The translations under genes were made by a program, and so were the position numbers. Shown piece by piece: positions 28,535 to 30,735 of a stretch of 30,735 nt of DNA (its first letter is position 1; each line of letters opens with the position of its first letter). Origin of the DNA: Nemertoderma westbladi (lineage: Eukaryota; Xenacoelomorpha; Nemertodermatida; Nemertodermatidae); the NCBI GenBank assembly GCA_032718475.1, contig JAUCBJ010000994.1:1-30735 (forward strand), written 5' to 3'. The notes below the pieces were generated by a model. It was not told where the DNA came from. It saw only the letters and a program-made list of their open reading frames with translations, and did no database searches.

Positions 28535-30691
28535 CCACGAAGCTAAGGAAAATCAACTACTTTCGCTAAGAAAGATTTTCCTTAGCTGAGATGGTCTATT
28601 CATAGTGGGCTATTTTACTTGTGTGAGGCAGATTTAGTGTTTTTTGGTCGGGGAAAAAACTAGCCTTTAAAAGTACCCTGAAATTTTGCATGTATATACA
28701 ACTCATCAAGGCGCGTCGTGTGGGATGGGTCTCATATCCAGGAAAAATCTGGTTTCCATGGCAACGGACTTAGAAAAAAGTCTATGTATTTCAAGTCAAT
28801 ATCTATAACTCTATTTGTAGGAAAACTATAATAGATATAGACTTGGGGTTTCTCAACTAAACTATAAGGTCCATAGCAGAGCCGATTGAGGTTAAATAGA
28901 AAACCCAGTTACCTTGGCAACCGGGCTAAACAGATGTTAAAATTTATAAAATGATAATTTGATGCCTAAGGTTACGGTGTTATGACTTGGGACCAACCCC
29001 TACCCCCACTATATAACTTATTCTGTGTCCAAATTTCATTGTTATCTTTTGCAGTTACCATGACAACCGCTGAAAACAGATGTTTTTATACAAAAATTAC
29101 TCATTTGGACATAGACTTAGCGATAAAATTTTACCAAACTGGGTATGTGTTATCTGTACCACTAGTTGGAACTTTTAGTGAAACTCAAAACATTCCAGAA
29201 ATATCTAGTTACCGTGGTAACTGGAGTTTATTACAGATTATATCATTCAAGTCTATATTCTTAACTCTATTTGTAGAAAAACCGCAATAGATATAAACTT
29301 GGGGTTTTGCAACTCATCTATAAGGGCCATAGTCGAGCAGATTGAGGTAAATTAAAAAATCCTGTTACCATAGCAACCAGGCTATACAGACGTTCAAATA
29401 TATAAAATGATAATTTTCAGCAAAAGTTAAAGGTATTATTACATGGGACCAAGCCCTACCCCTTCTATATAACTTATTCTGCATCCGAATTACGTTGCTC
29501 TAATTATCAGTTTCCATGGCAACCGCTGAAAACAGATGTTTTGACACAAAAATTGTTCATTTTGTACATAGACTAAACGATAACATTCTCTGAAACTGGG
29601 TATGTGTTATCTGTACTCCTACTTGGAACTTTTTGAAAAATTCAAAACTTCTAGAAATATCTAGTTACCATGGTAACTGGAATTTAATAAAATCTATTAC
29701 ATTAAAGTCTATATTATTAACTCTATCTGTACAACAACCATAATAGATCAAAACTTGAAGTTTTCAACTCAATTATAAGGACAATAGTTGCGCCTATTAA
29801 GGTCAATTAGAAAATTTAGTTACCACGGCAACCAGGCTAAACAGATGTTCAAATTTATAAAATGATTATTTAAACCATAACAATAAGATATTACGACTTG
29901 GGACCAACCCCTATCCCACTATATCACTTATTCTGCATCCAATTAACGTTGTTATATTTATCAGTTTCCAAGACAACCACTGCAAACTGATGTTTTAACA
30001 AAAATACATCTTTAATTTTGGACATCAACTACTGTACTCAATGAAACTTCCTTGAAGTCAATTTGTGTCACGTGGAACCACAAACTTGATCTTAATGTAA
30101 AACCGAGCAGTCCATGCTGGGCTCTAACTGCTGAGGACACCATATCTCTGGATGGCACATTCACAAGAATGCTACGCCGGGTTCATTGTGTCAAGTACAA
30201 TGCACACATCTCCAACCAGACACTATATAACATTGGAGGTGTCTCATTGGTTCCCCCAAGCTTGACACTAGAACCAAATCGCCTCCGCTTTGCAGGACAT
30301 TGCTTTCGCCGTGTGGACCAGCCAGTGCATAATCTTGTACTTTGGCAGTCTCATAGAGTGAATAAGCATGGTGGACATCCCATGACTTTCTTGAGACGCA
30401 TCTTAAAGGAACCTGGCCTTGAAGATGCGGATGATCTAGCAAATGTCATGGGTGATAGGGAGTTGTGGCGGGGCAATTTTGTCGATAAGCCGGCACAGCA
30501 TTCTTAAAAATGCAGCTGCAACGCAGCATGCCGATCCTAGAGCAGTTCTAGAAAACTCCAGTTGCCATGGTAATGGGAGCTTAACTAAGACATATGACTT
30601 TTAACCAGGTAAACAAATGAACTGATGAGTCAAGTGTGTTTAATTTTACTTAGCTTCGTGGTTGCAGTTCCTTAAGGAAATGCCTTTCTAG
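28535..30691 (-). mobile_element. X-box repeat element 5 (three-module form, inverted)
   Basis: Complete copy on the minus strand inserted into element 4. It starts here with the hairpin end (CCACGAAGCTAAGG) and ends with CTTTCTAG, the complement of the CTAGAAAG start. It resembles element 1 (subterminal ACACTTGACTC type). It is about 1.72 kb without the LINE fragment. Dyads begin at 28752, 28908, 29054, 29208, 29364, 29510, 29664, 29819, 29964 and 30561. The flanking bases again share only a single T/A. Confidence 0.87.
30112..30539 (+). mobile_element. 5'-truncated LINE fragment 3
   Basis: A 428-bp copy of the same LINE 3' end, flanked by GAGCAGT (30105-30111 and 30540-30546). The reverse-transcriptase tail is open from about 30112 to a TAA at 30505-30507. 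It differs from the other two copies by several substitutions. There is only a single TAG at the 3' end rather than a run. Confidence 0.86.
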
Positions 30692-30735
30692 TACTTTTAA
30701 AGGCTAGTTTTTTCCCCGACCAAAAAACCCCAAAT
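30692..30735 (+). mobile_element. X-box repeat element 4, right part (runs off the window)
   Basis: TACTTTTAAAGGCTAGTTTT and the following bases continue element 4 exactly where it was cut at 28534 (compare 25950-25994 in element 2). The 3' hairpin end of element 4 lies beyond the window. Confidence 0.85.

Larger units (their letters stand above)
22195..30574. promoter_or_regulatory. Array of RFX X-box-like dyads
   Basis: I located 42 sites (including close variants) of the form GTTRCCATGGYAAC, for example perfect palindromes GTTACCATGGTAAC at 25029-25042, 27986-27999 and 29664-29677, and GTTGCCATGGAAAC at 24159, 25862, 27118 and 28443. The RFX-family X-box consensus is GTNRCC, 0-3 bases, RGYAAC, and many sites match it fully. 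All sites belong to the repeat elements. Binding is inferred from consensus only. Confidence 0.6.

Noticed and set aside
28982-29290. 102-codon plus-strand open frame in element 5
   Set aside because: Similar short frames occur in the antisense of all copies at module positions; they differ in length between copies and match no protein family.

Overview
This window looks like AT-rich nuclear DNA from an invertebrate animal. It has a spliced gene with GT/AG introns, an intronless TRIM-type gene, and many eukaryotic transposable elements and tandem repeats. There are no prokaryotic operons, Shine-Dalgarno sites or CRISPR arrays. The phylum cannot be fixed from the sequence alone.

Layout: 1-2997 is mostly gene-free. 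It holds one copy of a dispersed AT-rich repeat (714-1190) and a tRNA-headed SINE-like element (about 2073-2240). From 2998 to 10274, minus strand, lie four exons that splice in compatible phases and encode the C-terminal coiled coil of a p180/kinectin-family (RRBP1/KTN1-like) protein. A 5.8-kb intron of this gene carries a complete Ty3/gypsy LTR retrotransposon (4667-9847). It has byte-identical 261-bp LTRs and an AACTC target duplication, yet gag-pol is broken by three frameshifts. A second, truncated gypsy relic (LTR, PBS and partial gag, about 10290-11006) abuts the most upstream exon that can be seen.

From 11007 to 17430 there is no gene. The region is dominated by a 3.2-kb, 42-bp minisatellite (about 75 copies with higher-order structure) between two C15 tracts and, further out, inverted copies of short motifs. 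A 15-copy, 61-bp satellite follows (17431-18345). An intronless 685-aa TRIM-like gene on the minus strand occupies 18779-20836. Upstream of it is a C26/G13-bearing imperfect inverted repeat (21045-21535).

From 22080 to the end, the window is a nest of at least five copies of one transposon-like family. The copies are 1.25 or 1.73 kb without later insertions and are inserted into an older repeat and into each other. Each copy is built from about 457-bp internal modules and carries regularly spaced 14-bp dyads of the form GTTRCCATGGYAAC, which match the RFX X-box consensus. I located 42 such dyads or close variants, and one spacing class is 146 bp in 11 of 12 cases. Three 5'-truncated LINE fragments with their own target duplications sit inside these elements. 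This X-box-bearing repeat family is the most unusual object in the window.
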